A DNA stretch of 64,000 nucleotides from Verrucomicrobiota bacterium (GTDB taxonomy: Bacteria > Verrucomicrobiota > Verrucomicrobiia > CAIQCK01). The position numbers and the translations under genes were made by a program. This document shows, in pieces, positions 17,657 to 27,952 of the stretch (position 1 is the first letter of the stretch; the number at the start of each line of letters is the position of its first letter). The DNA lies in contig JAPLTX010000051.1 of the NCBI GenBank assembly GCA_026397915.1, positions 1-64,000 on the forward strand, given 5' to 3'. The notes below the pieces were generated by a model. The model searched no databases. It worked only from the letters and a program-made list of their open reading frames with translations, and was not told where the DNA came from.

Positions 17657-19582
17657 TTACTTCGTCAACCACGCGACAATTTCGTCCTCGCCCAGTTTCT
17701 CGCGCCGCGTTTCGACACCGGGCTTGAACGCCTCGCCAGTGTTGTAGATCAGCAACGGCGCGCTGCCGATGAGGGCGGTGGCGGCGCGGAAATCGCCGGC
17801 ACGGCGCAGGACGGGGACGTAGAGCTTCTTTTGGTAAGCGTCGTCGCTGGCAACGTTGAACTGGTTGGCGTCCGCGACGGTCTTCGCCACGAACGGCGCG
17901 AACGGCCGCGCGAGCAGGCACCAAAGGCCGGCGTCATCCAAGCCGACAAGGTTGGCCGCGGCAACATCCTTGCGGGCGCGGAGCCAGACGAGCGCGGTGA
18001 CGATGTCCTGCACGCGGAGCTGCGTGTCGGTCTTGTTGTAGGTCGTGAAGAACTTGTCCTCGGTCTTGCGCCCGTGGTTGAAGCAGTCAATGGCGAGCAC
18101 GAGTTGGCCGGTGGCAGCGAGTTTCGTGGCGAACGGTTCGGCGGCGAGCCAGCCTTTCGGGTGAACGACGAGCGTGGCTATGCGTTTCCCGCTGCCGCCT
18201 TTCGGCTGCGTGAGTTTCGCGGGCACGCGGTCGCCGCGGTCGGGCCGGCCGAACGCGAGCAAGCCGTTGCCGCAATCTTCGGCGACGACTTCCTTCGCGG
18301 CGGGCACTTCCAATGAGAGCGCGTGGCGGAGTGCCGGCTCGTAGAGTTTGCGAAACTGCGCCGGGCCGGCGGCGAGCGCGTCGGCAAGCTGTTTCTCGCT
18401 GTTGGCGGTCCACATCTTGGCGAGGCTCTCGGCGATCTGGGCGTTGGCGGGCTTCGCGCGGCCTTCCCAGACGAGCAGGTTCTCCTTCGGCTCGACGGTG
18501 AACGGCTTCTCCTTGAAGTGGCTGGCATCATTATCGCCGAGCAGCCATTTGCCGAAGAAAGCGTAGGCGGCCTCGCGGCTGTCCTTATTGTAGTTGTGCG
18601 GCGCATCGAAGCGCACCGCCTCGGCCTTGTCGGCGGCGCCGAACAGCCGATAGACCGAGCGCACGGCGGGGAACTCGTGCGTCATCGTGAAGCGCGTCCA
18701 ATCGCCGGTGGCGGCAAGGAGCAGTTGCGGGCGCGGCGCGGCGGCGGCGCTAACCTCGACGTTAAAGATGTCCTGACGGAGGTTCGGGCCGTTTTCGCAA
18801 AGGCAACCGCCCTGCATGATCGCGCTGACCATGACGGCGGGCGCGGAGACTTTGATGCGGTCGTCCACGGCGGTGATTATCATCGTCTGCGTGCCGCCGC
18901 CGCTTTCGCCGGTGCAACCAATGCGGGCCGGATCCACGTCCGGCAGCGATTGCAGGAAGTCAATGACGCGGATCGAGTTCCATGTTTGCAGGCCGAACAG
19001 CGACAAGCCCCAGAGCCATTCACGACCGCCAGCGGGCGGGAAGTCGCGGTGCGGCCAGTGGAAACTGTCGTTGTAGCCGATCATGTCCCACGAAAATGCG
19101 ACGTAGCCCTGCCGCGCGAAGCCGATGCAGCGGCCCGGCAACGAGCCGTTTTCCTCGTCGGCGAGCCGGCCGACTTTCCAGTGACCGTGCGGGTTGAGGA
19201 TCGCCGGGAACGGTCCTTTGCCGCGCCCAAGCGGGCGGTAAAGGTTGCCGCTGACGTAGAAGCCGGGCCAACTCTCGAAAACAACTTTTTCCACCGAATA
19301 GCCGTCGCGCTCGATGCAACCGAAGATTTGCGCGTTGAGCGGGCACTTCGCCGGCGCGGGCCAGAGGCCGCACGAGACGAGCACGTGCTCGCGCAGCCAA
19401 GCGGCGTGGGCGAGCCATTCGGCGCGTGTGTGATAGTGCGACATTGAACGCGGCGTGTTCAGGTCGCGGATTTCGCCACGCACGTCGGCGGTGGGCAGCG
19501 CCGACGGTGTTGAAGTTTCTGCGGCAAAACCGACGGCGGTCGCGAGGATGGTGATGACGGACAGGAGAGATTTCATAATCAT
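17657..19582 (-). CDS. exported acetylxylan-esterase-like alpha/beta hydrolase
   Basis: 641 residues with an N-terminal signal peptide (MKSLLSVITILATAVGFAAE; the ATG at 19576 is equally likely as the start). The core is an alpha/beta hydrolase of the prolyl-oligopeptidase/acetyl-xylan-esterase type: FYVSGNLYRPLG, FPAILNPHGHW with the oxyanion region, and IGCTGESGGGTQT carrying the nucleophile Ser in GESGG. The usual catalytic His is likely in the FDAPHNYNK segment. The C-terminal 250 residues look like a second, degenerate hydrolase-like domain. Such two-part proteins are common in Verrucomicrobiota polysaccharide loci. The precise ester substrate is unknown. Confidence 0.8.
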   Translation of the reverse strand: MIMKSLLSVITILATAVGFAAETSTPSALPTADVRGEIRDLNTPRSMSHYHTRAEWLAHAAWLREHVLVSCGLWPAPAKCPLNAQIFGCIERDGYSVEKVVFESWPGFYVSGNLYRPLGRGKGPFPAILNPHGHWKVGRLADEENGSLPGRCIGFARQGYVAFSWDMIGYNDSFHWPHRDFPPAGGREWLWGLSLFGLQTWNSIRVIDFLQSLPDVDPARIGCTGESGGGTQTMIITAVDDRIKVSAPAVMVSAIMQGGCLCENGPNLRQDIFNVEVSAAAAPRPQLLLAATGDWTRFTMTHEFPAVRSVYRLFGAADKAEAVRFDAPHNYNKDSREAAYAFFGKWLLGDNDASHFKEKPFTVEPKENLLVWEGRAKPANAQIAESLAKMWTANSEKQLADALAAGPAQFRKLYEPALRHALSLEVPAAKEVVAEDCGNGLLAFGRPDRGDRVPAKLTQPKGGSGKRIATLVVHPKGWLAAEPFATKLAATGQLVLAIDCFNHGRKTEDKFFTTYNKTDTQLRVQDIVTALVWLRARKDVAAANLVGLDDAGLWCLLARPFAPFVAKTVADANQFNVASDDAYQKKLYVPVLRRAGDFRAATALIGSAPLLIYNTGEAFKPGVETRREKLGEDEIVAWLTK

Positions 19583-19883
19583 GGCTCAGTGTGACAGGCG
19601 GAAACTTATGGCACCGCCGGAAAGGACACAACCAAAACCGATCTGGAAGCTCGTCCAGACGCAAACGTCCGTCGTTTTGCCTTCGGAGGAGCGACGCCGC
19701 CTATCCCAACGCCACGAGCATCAGTCTGACACGTTCAGACTCGCCCTGCGAGTAATTCGACCCGCCATCGTTCGGACTCGAACCGCGACACTCTTTCTAA
19801 TCTGGAACCGTCACCTGTTTCCCAGCACACAACTCCAGGCGATACAATTCAGCAAACACCGTTAGCACGATGTAGCCGGCCGA
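19583..19883. other. gene-free region
   Basis: About 300 bp between the esterase start and the cytochrome stop, with visibly lower GC. No protein-like frame, terminator or repeat is evident. It presumably contains the esterase promoter. Confidence 0.35.
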
Positions 19884-20474
19884 TTACTTCTTTGCCGGAA
19901 CCGGGTGTTTGATCTTCTCGTAAGCCTGTTCAGCGTCGAAACCAACTTTCTTGCCGTCCTTGGTGGTATAGCGGTCGGCCTTCCACGTCGGGCTGGTGTT
20001 GTTGTGGCAACGCTCACAGGACTGCGTGGCCGGATGGATCAAACCAGCAGCGTAGGCTTTCTGTTTGTCCTCCATGGTTGACTTGGCCATGTAGGTCTTG
20101 CCAGGGCCGTGGCAGGACTCGCAAACGACGCCGTCCTCGACGTTGATCTTCTCGGACTGAACCGTCTCGGTCCAGTTATAGGCCGTGGAGTGGCACTTGA
20201 GGCACTTGCCGCTCTTCTGCGGGTCAGCAACGCCGACCTTGGCACCGGCAGCTTTTGCTTCAGGCGTGCCGAGCAATTCGTAAGCCTTGGCGTGGGCACT
20301 GGCTTGCCACTTGGCCAACTGGTTGCCGGTTTCTTCCTTCTTGTGGCAAATGCCGCACATTTTAATGCCGACGTAGTTTGCCGCATCACGATCAGCAGCA
20401 TGAACGGTGGCGGCCACGGCCGATGCGATGAAAAGTCCGGCACCCATGAAAATGAAATGTTTGAATGTTGTCAT
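19884..20474 (-). CDS. exported tetraheme c-type cytochrome (c554-like)
   Basis: 196 residues from the ATG at 20474 with an AAGAAGAA ribosome site. The signal peptide is FIFMGAGLFIASAVAATVHA. Four CxxCH heme sites are present: CGICH, CLKCH, CESCH and CERCH, with HAKAY providing a possible distal His as in the cytochrome c554 family. It is therefore a periplasmic electron carrier. No oxidoreductase partner is encoded nearby. An upstream gene-free stretch and a solitary position suggest its own promoter. Confidence 0.88.
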   Translation of the reverse strand: MTTFKHFIFMGAGLFIASAVAATVHAADRDAANYVGIKMCGICHKKEETGNQLAKWQASAHAKAYELLGTPEAKAAGAKVGVADPQKSGKCLKCHSTAYNWTETVQSEKINVEDGVVCESCHGPGKTYMAKSTMEDKQKAYAAGLIHPATQSCERCHNNTSPTWKADRYTTKDGKKVGFDAEQAYEKIKHPVPAKK

Positions 20475-20837
20475 AAATTCTTCTTTTTTCGATTCGGTCC
20501 AATTCTGGCGACAGATTATACGGCGGCACATCACACATCAATACCAAGCTGTTGAAAGAACTCTTTCGCAACAATTACAGCTTTCCTTCACTCTGTAGCA
20601 AGTTTGCCGCAAGGCATGTGCCAATCAGCCAGCCAGAAATCGCAACCAATAAGACCATCGGCGGTTATCAGAAAAATCAAGGAGCCTGCGTCCTCAACGA
20701 GCCCCCGAATTCTGCGCAGTTTTACGCACTCGGCTGAGCGATTTCACTCTTGGCTTTGGGAACCATAGATGGTCCTCCACTCCATGCCGTATTGCCACTA
20801 CTGGCAGGCATTGACCGCTGTGCATCCACTCCCGCCA
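20475..20837. other. gene-free region upstream of cytochrome gene
   Basis: About 360 bp, AT-richer than the surroundings, between the cytochrome start and the AraC regulator stop. Small plus-strand frames here have no ribosome site or recognisable sequence. Promoter region of the cytochrome. Confidence 0.4.
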
Positions 20838-21758
20838 TCACGACCGGATGGAGAGACGATACTGCCGCGGCGCCATGCCGGCGTATCTGCGAAACACGCG
20901 GTTGAAATGTGGGATGGACTGGAAACCGGACGCAAAAGCCACCTCGCTGACCCGCGCGTGCGGGTTCGCCAGGAGGTTTTTTGCCTTTTCGATCCGCACG
21001 CGGGAGACGTATTCAGTGAACGTCATGCCGGTGGTCTTCTTGAACATCTTGCAGAAATAGAACGCGCTCAGATGCACGTATTCCGCCGCGCCACGCATCG
21101 TCACGCGGTCGGCGGACCGGTCCTTGACGTATTCCTTGGCGCGCGCTACTGGCGCCGGTTCGTTGTGACGCGCAGCAATGATGCAGCGGCTGCCGAACTC
21201 TGCCAAGTGATGCGCAAACAGCGTCAGCAGCCGCACCATCGCTCGAAACTGTTCCTCCGTCACCACGCGCGTGTGGAAATACGCCTCCTCCAACCGGTTC
21301 AGATTCGTGTGGAGGCCCCATTCAATCAGTTTCGACGCCAACCGCGCAAAATCCTCCTTCGTTTGAGGCCGACGGAACACCTGCGCGCTCAGTAGCGTGG
21401 CAATGTGCTGGCCACCGATCACCACTGGCACGGCAACTTCGGTCAGCCCTGCGAAACAACATACCTGCTGCGGCGCAAGCTTCTTCCCAAGCTTTTTCAT
21501 GGCTTCTCGTTGCGTCTTCAAGCACACCCCACAACCCGCCGGAGTCTGCGTAACCAGCACGCAGAATGGGTTCTCATGCGCGCCAAAACCATGTCGTTTT
21601 TCGGGCACACCTTCCGGCACCAGTTTCAGCGGCAGGCCGGTCGCCTCGCGAAACGCTTCTTCATACTCGCGCACTATCCTTGACTGCGCGAGCGCTTCAA
21701 ACGCTGCTGATTTCACGGCTGCACCATAGAGCACCGCGGAACGCCGCACAAGCGGCAA
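20838..21758 (-). CDS. AraC-family regulator with PocR sensory domain
   Basis: 306 residues. Residues 15-185 form a PocR domain: a small-ligand sensor with cysteines in AGCGVCLKTQ and QVCCFAGLTEVAVPVVIGGQ. Residues about 205-306 are the double helix-turn-helix AraC domain (AAEYVHLSAFYFCKMFKKTTGMTFTEYVSRVRIEKAKNLL ... VSEVAFASGFQSIPHFNRVFRRYAGMAP). PocR domains sense small hydrocarbon-type ligands such as 1,2-propanediol in the founding example. The gene lies downstream of the ADP-forming acyl-CoA synthetase on the same strand but behind a strong terminator. Its target is not evident. Confidence 0.9.
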   Translation of the reverse strand: MPLVRRSAVLYGAAVKSAAFEALAQSRIVREYEEAFREATGLPLKLVPEGVPEKRHGFGAHENPFCVLVTQTPAGCGVCLKTQREAMKKLGKKLAPQQVCCFAGLTEVAVPVVIGGQHIATLLSAQVFRRPQTKEDFARLASKLIEWGLHTNLNRLEEAYFHTRVVTEEQFRAMVRLLTLFAHHLAEFGSRCIIAARHNEPAPVARAKEYVKDRSADRVTMRGAAEYVHLSAFYFCKMFKKTTGMTFTEYVSRVRIEKAKNLLANPHARVSEVAFASGFQSIPHFNRVFRRYAGMAPRQYRLSIRS

Positions 21759-21788
21759 CAGCCCAGACGCGGTCCCGGCTCAAATGAC

Positions 21789-21822
21789 GAACGCGCCGGG
21801 AACCCCTGTCCCCGGCGCGTTC
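21789..21822 (-). terminator. strong hairpin after the acyl-CoA synthetase gene
   Basis: GAACGCGCCGGGG pairs perfectly with CCCCGGCGCGTTC around a short loop. It lies about 40 bp past the acyl-CoA synthetase stop and 30 bp before the AraC start on the minus strand. A T tract is absent, but stem stability and position favour a terminator. Confidence 0.6.
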
Positions 21823-21862
21823 GCGTTGAACTTGCCGTCGTTACCACGAATCCAGGCCGGCC

Positions 21863-24604
<2,742 letters not shown>

Positions 24605-24948
24605 GATGTTTGACTCGGGGTTACGGGTTAATGGTTTACTACAGTTCAAAAACACTCGGCGTCCGCCGGCAAGCCTTGCCGGCACGCGCTCACCGCCCGC
24701 GCAGGTGCGCCCTCAACGGGCGTCTCGCGCGGGCAAATTCCACAGGCCGTCGCCGGCCCGGTTAAAACCATGTTCATAGTCTCCATGAGCGCACAAAAAA
24801 AACAACCGCCCCCATCCTAGACAGTTGGCCGCCCGCCGCAACCAAAAACCCGCGAGTGTTTTCAAAAAACTGCTTCCGCTGTTGCAATCGGAACTTCGAT
24901 CTGTATTATCTTCGGGCCTTTGGCCGCGATGATCGCAGCCAACCCCTA
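24605..24948. other. gene-free region between acyl-CoA synthetase and tRNA-Cys
   Basis: 344 bp with no gene. It holds a 19-bp palindrome (24665-24683, GCCGGCAAG-C-CTTGCCGGC) and a nearby GC-rich imperfect inverted repeat around CGCCCGCGC. It should contain the promoters of the synthetase (minus) and of tRNA-Cys (plus). Confidence 0.4.
24665..24683. repeat. 19-bp GCCGGC palindrome
   Basis: A 9-bp perfect inverted repeat around one base, sharing the GCCGGCAAG core with the arms of the 26-bp hairpin at 15364-15434. It is probably a short member of the same dispersed family. Confidence 0.6.
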
Positions 24949-25023
24949 GGCGGGGTAGCCAAGTGGTAAGGCAGGAGTCTGCAAAACTCCTATGCGTCGG
25001 TTCAATTCCGACCCCCGCCTCCA
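24949..25023 (+). tRNA. tRNA-Cys (anticodon GCA)
   Basis: A cloverleaf can be drawn. Acceptor GGCGGGG pairs with CCCCGCC, the D-arm is GCC...GGC, and the anticodon stem GGAGT/ACTCC closes loop CTGCAAA with anticodon GCA. The T-arm is CGTCGGTTCAATTCCGAC-like, and CCA is encoded. The 3' half from the anticodon loop onward is the left attachment site of the integrated element, which therefore restores an intact tRNA. A terminator hairpin follows at 25029. Confidence 0.96.
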
Positions 25024-25027
25024 GCTT
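24979..25027 (+). repeat. attL, 49-bp direct repeat in tRNA-Cys
   Basis: Identical over 49 bp to 32705-32753, starting at CTGCAAAACTCC in the anticodon loop and ending in CTCCAGCTT beyond the CCA. It is the product of integration by the tyrosine recombinase at 31298. Confidence 0.95.
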
Positions 25028-25028
25028 A

Positions 25029-25067
25029 GCCCGCGTGACTCTAACGAGTTGCGCGGGCTTCTTCTTT
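25029..25067 (+). terminator. element-borne terminator behind tRNA-Cys
   Basis: GCCCGC...GCGGGC stem with inner partial pairing (GACTC/GAGTT), followed by TTCTTCTTT. It is a diverged copy of the terminator at 32755, carried in with the element. Confidence 0.75.
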
Positions 25068-25092
25068 GGTGGCGAACACTGCGAAAAAGGCT

Positions 25093-25114
25093 GTGATACT
25101 CGCCGTGATACTCA
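25093..25114 (+). repeat. left arm-type repeat pair (GTGATACTC x2)
   Basis: Two GTGATACTC nonamers 12 bp apart, 65 bp inside attL. The same 22-bp block with one mismatch lies at 32564-32585 near attR. This is the layout of integrase or excisionase arm sites in lambda-like recombination. Confidence 0.7.
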
Positions 25115-25458
25115 GGCGGTTTCAAAACTGACAATGGAGAAGCGTGCGCACGTTCTCCGGCGCAGACCGGCTGGCACGTGGGCAAGGCGCATCGGCACGG
25201 GGCGAATCCTGCCACGCCATGCTTCCCACGATTGCGCCAGAGGCGCGTTACGCAACGGCAGAGGCATCGGGGCGGCGAACCAAGAAGCCAAGAGCAGGCG
25301 CGACAAGGACGGGCGGGGGGGTGTCAGTCGCAGGCCGGCCCCGCCGCTATTACGATGGGTCCGCTCGGACAGCCCGCAACACAAAAGACTTTTCAGCTTT
25401 CGTCCGCCGTGCGGACGGAGAACCAACAACCACAACACCAAAGAAAGAGCGCAGCATT
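25115..25458. other. left-end region of the element without a clear gene
   Basis: About 340 bp. A GTG-initiated frame runs from 25144 into the next gene, but its Arg/Ala/Gly-rich sequence does not look like protein. A promoter for the following small gene is expected. No other structure seen. Confidence 0.35.
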
Positions 25459-25734
25459 ATGAAGACGAAGCACGTAGCGACCGCAACCAAGACATCCGTG
25501 CCGGCAAAGCGCACGATCAGCGTGCAACTATCGGCAGAGGGCGAAACCGTTTTGAGGCGGATCGCCGGGAAGGCGCACGGCTGGATACCTGACGAAGCCA
25601 TAGCCGCAAGCTTGTTGCACATCGGCGCGGGCTTCTACCGCGACCTCAACGACGAGCAACGGCTGACATTGCTCCTGGAGGCATTGCCGGCAGGTTCACG
25701 CCCGTCTTCGGTTCCGCAGGCACAGGCAGCATAA
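25459..25734 (+). CDS. small basic protein, possible ribbon-helix-helix
   Basis: 91 residues from MKTKHVATATK. The middle (KRTISVQLSAEGETVLRRIAGKAHGWIPDEAIAASLLHIGAGF) has the beta-strand then two-helix pattern of ribbon-helix-helix DNA-binding proteins, though the match is weak. First gene of the element after attL. If DNA-binding, it may regulate the element or act in an antitoxin-like way, but no toxin partner is visible. Function unknown. Confidence 0.5.
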   Translation: MKTKHVATATKTSVPAKRTISVQLSAEGETVLRRIAGKAHGWIPDEAIAASLLHIGAGFYRDLNDEQRLTLLLEALPAGSRPSSVPQAQAA

Positions 25735-25851
25735 CGAACCGGCGGGGCAAGGCAGGCGCGTTCCAGATCGGGCGCGCTTGTCTTGCCCTCCGGGAGGATT
25801 CAAGGCTTCTCAACTCCACCATTTTTGATACTCTCTCATTGGAGTCACCGC

Positions 25852-26271
25852 ATGAACGCGAACATGAACATGAAAAACTTTCCTGTCCTTTTTCCACTGC
25901 TACGAACTATCGGGCGCAACGTCAGCAAACTGAGAACGTTTTTCGTTGTTGGCCTTCTGGTCTCCTTCGTGAGCGCGTCGGCTGTTCAAGCCATTTGGCC
26001 CTTCGACGGTATTGAGACAAAGGTTGAAGGCGACTGGTTTCTTAACGGGAGCATGGCTATGTCTATCAAGAAGGGGCTTGTCGCTTTCTCCCAGAATGGA
26101 ATCGTCTTCGCGACGTATGCAGCAGTTGGCAAGGACAGCTTGCGGGTCAAACGCGCGGGACTGGACATAATTTTGACCGTCGAATTTCCAAGCACGCAAG
26201 AAATGATTTGGAATAGGAAAGAGGGAGATCGAGTTGCGCCGCTATTCAGGTTCACGAAGGCGCAACGGTAG
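25852..26271 (+). CDS. unknown exported or membrane-anchored protein of the element
   Basis: 139 residues from the ATG at 25852, preceded by GGAG nine bases upstream. A hydrophobic segment (LRTFFVVGLLVSFVSASAVQA) with basic residues before it makes a signal or anchor. The rest (about 90 residues) is rich in beta-strand patterns: GDWFLNGSMAMSIKKGLVAFSQNGIVFATYAAVG. I do not recognise it. Its place between the left end and the regulatory/replication block is where such elements often carry cargo. Confidence 0.55.
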   Translation: MNANMNMKNFPVLFPLLRTIGRNVSKLRTFFVVGLLVSFVSASAVQAIWPFDGIETKVEGDWFLNGSMAMSIKKGLVAFSQNGIVFATYAAVGKDSLRVKRAGLDIILTVEFPSTQEMIWNRKEGDRVAPLFRFTKAQR

Positions 26272-26388
26272 CGTGCGTGTATAGAATTAGGCGCGTGACG
26301 GCGACGTAGATACAAGCTGGCCGGCTTGTGTCGGGGTGCGGTGGCTGACTCCACCGCGCCCCACGCGCTGCAAACGGAGTCAGACGTT

Positions 26389-27096
26389 GTGAAAAGTAAG
26401 AACAAACAAGCACGCCGCCGAAAGAGAGCGCGTCAGAAAAGCCAGTCCACTCCGCCAGCCGGGAAGATTTCCCCGATGCGGATAGTCGGCTTCGGTGGCG
26501 GGCAACTCTGCTACGACAACCTGGAGCGAATGGGGCTGCCGCGCTGGGTTCAAAAGAACTTCGAGAAACTCCAACGGCATACGAATCCAACGGCTCACGC
26601 GGGCGGCCGGCGCAAAATAACTGCTGAACGCGATGGGGCTATTTGGGGCCATAAACTTGGTCGAGCCATGCGAACGCGGGACCGCTCGATGGTTTTTCCG
26701 GGCGCTTCGCCCGCCGACGAAGTTGCCAAGCAGATCGCCCAAACAAAAGAAATGATGGCGTTCTGGTGTGATCTTTCGTTGCGGTGGGCAACCGCGCAGT
26801 TTCGCGGTTTTGCAAGGGCGTTGGATTACGAACTGAACAAAGCTGGTCCGAGCGATGAAATCAGCGCGTGGGTGTGTTGGATCGCTGATCTACACTGCAA
26901 CGACGTGGCCAAGTGCCGCAATCTGTCGGAAGCCACGAAGTTGATTAGAAAACACTTGCCGCAACGTATTCAGAAAGAGATTTGCGGGGATGAAGACAAG
27001 GTCCATCGTTTCGGGGTTCGCGTTAAGAAACACTTGGCGCTTTGCGGGCTGAAACTCGCGTCACGAGGCCAGCCAAAGTATTCGGATAGCCGTTGA
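26389..27096 (+). CDS. unknown 235-residue cargo protein of the element
   Basis: Begins at GTG 26389 (GGAG nine bases upstream) with a very basic stretch (KSKNKQARRRKRARQK). A globular region follows with GGGQLCYDNLERMGLPRWVQKNFEKLQ and a Trp-rich part (MAFWCDLSLRWATAQFRGFARALDYEL ... ISAWVCWIADLHCND). No transmembrane segment and no motif I can name. The basic head suggests nucleic-acid contact. It lies apart from the overlapping operon that starts at 27202, so it may be independently expressed cargo. Confidence 0.55.
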   Translation: MKSKNKQARRRKRARQKSQSTPPAGKISPMRIVGFGGGQLCYDNLERMGLPRWVQKNFEKLQRHTNPTAHAGGRRKITAERDGAIWGHKLGRAMRTRDRSMVFPGASPADEVAKQIAQTKEMMAFWCDLSLRWATAQFRGFARALDYELNKAGPSDEISAWVCWIADLHCNDVAKCRNLSEATKLIRKHLPQRIQKEICGDEDKVHRFGVRVKKHLALCGLKLASRGQPKYSDSR

Positions 27097-27201
27097 AACT
27101 GCCGTCCGTTTTCTTCAACTGCTGAACGTGTAAATGTGACCGCGTCAGAGAGAACTGGCGCGGTTTTTTTGTGCCGGTTCGCTGAAAGAAAGGTTCAAGT
27201 T

Positions 27202-27405
27202 ATGAGCGACGGCGAAAGACTACTGATTGCGAGACGGCGGCGCGGGTGGGCGGCATGGAAACTGTCCGCGACCGCTGAGATGGACCCGACAACTTACAGT
27301 CACATCGAGCGCGGCGAACGTGACGCGACGATTGACCAACAGCGGCGTCTGGCGCGTGCGCTGGGTGTGGAACCGGAAACAATCTTCAAGCAGGTGCCGC
27401 GATGA
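27202..27405 (+). CDS. XRE-family helix-turn-helix regulator
   Basis: 67 residues from the ATG at 27202 (AGAAAGG upstream). The sequence GERLLIARRRRGWAAWKLSATAEMDPTTYSHIERGERDATIDQQRRLARALGVEPETIF is a complete Cro/CI-type HTH. It probably controls the element's replication/excision operon that begins with it. Its TGA overlaps the next ATG (27402-27405). Confidence 0.82.
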   Translation: MSDGERLLIARRRRGWAAWKLSATAEMDPTTYSHIERGERDATIDQQRRLARALGVEPETIFKQVPR

Positions 27406-27668
27406 TCCCACAGGACCACACAACTGCGGCAGCTTCGTTACCAAAACTCTGCGCAGACGCGGCCAACGGAAAGCCGGTGCCGTCGCTGCCGGATCGGTTG
27501 CTGACGTTGGCCGATGTTGGCGCGCGGTTGCAGGTGGGGCGCACGACTGTCTGGCAGATGATGAACGCGAAACCGCCACTACGCCGCGTAAAGTTCGGCA
27601 AAGTGGTCAGAGTTTTTGAGCGCGACCTCGAAGCATTTCTTCAACGTCACACGGAAGGACAAGCGTGA
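27402..27668 (+). CDS. AlpA/Xis-like winged-helix DNA-binding protein
   Basis: 88 residues. The core LLTLADVGARLQVGRTTVWQMMNAKPPLRRVKFGKVVRVFERDLEAFLQRH is the excisionase-type (HTH_17/AlpA) fold: helix-turn-helix followed by a wing with the Lys-Val-Arg strand. Such proteins act as recombination directionality factors or transcription activators of integrases, so it is the best candidate Xis here. 4-bp overlaps on both sides couple it to its neighbours. Confidence 0.78.
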   Translation: MIPQDHTTAAASLPKLCADAANGKPVPSLPDRLLTLADVGARLQVGRTTVWQMMNAKPPLRRVKFGKVVRVFERDLEAFLQRHTEGQA

Positions 27669-27952
27669 GCGATTCCGAATCTCAATCATGGAATTCTCTC
27701 TACCGTGCGTTGACGCCGGAGAAGAAACTTGGTGTTTGGCAAAAGATTTTGAGTGGCCGCCGCTTTGAGCGGGTGCGGGAGTTCCTTGTTGCTGAGCGGG
27801 GACCGGACCCGAAAGCCCGCAGTTTCATTATCCATCTTCCAACCGGACTGTGGCGCGGTTTCGAGACCGCTTATCAGGTCACTCGATGGCAGTTGATGAA
27901 CAGGCCCGGTGCGGACGCGGAACTTTTGAACCTGCTCTTTGAAGTGAAATGA
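27665..27952 (+). CDS. hypothetical protein of the element operon
   Basis: 95 residues from a GTG start that overlaps the preceding stop (GTGA). The sequence WNSLYRALTPEKKLGVWQKILSGRRFERVREFLVAERGPDPKARSFIIHLPTGLWRGFETAYQVTRWQLM is soluble and mixed helix/strand, with no motif I recognise. Its stop overlaps the replication gene start (ATGA). Operon position suggests an accessory replication or regulation role. Confidence 0.6.
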   Translation: MSDSESQSWNSLYRALTPEKKLGVWQKILSGRRFERVREFLVAERGPDPKARSFIIHLPTGLWRGFETAYQVTRWQLMNRPGADAELLNLLFEVK

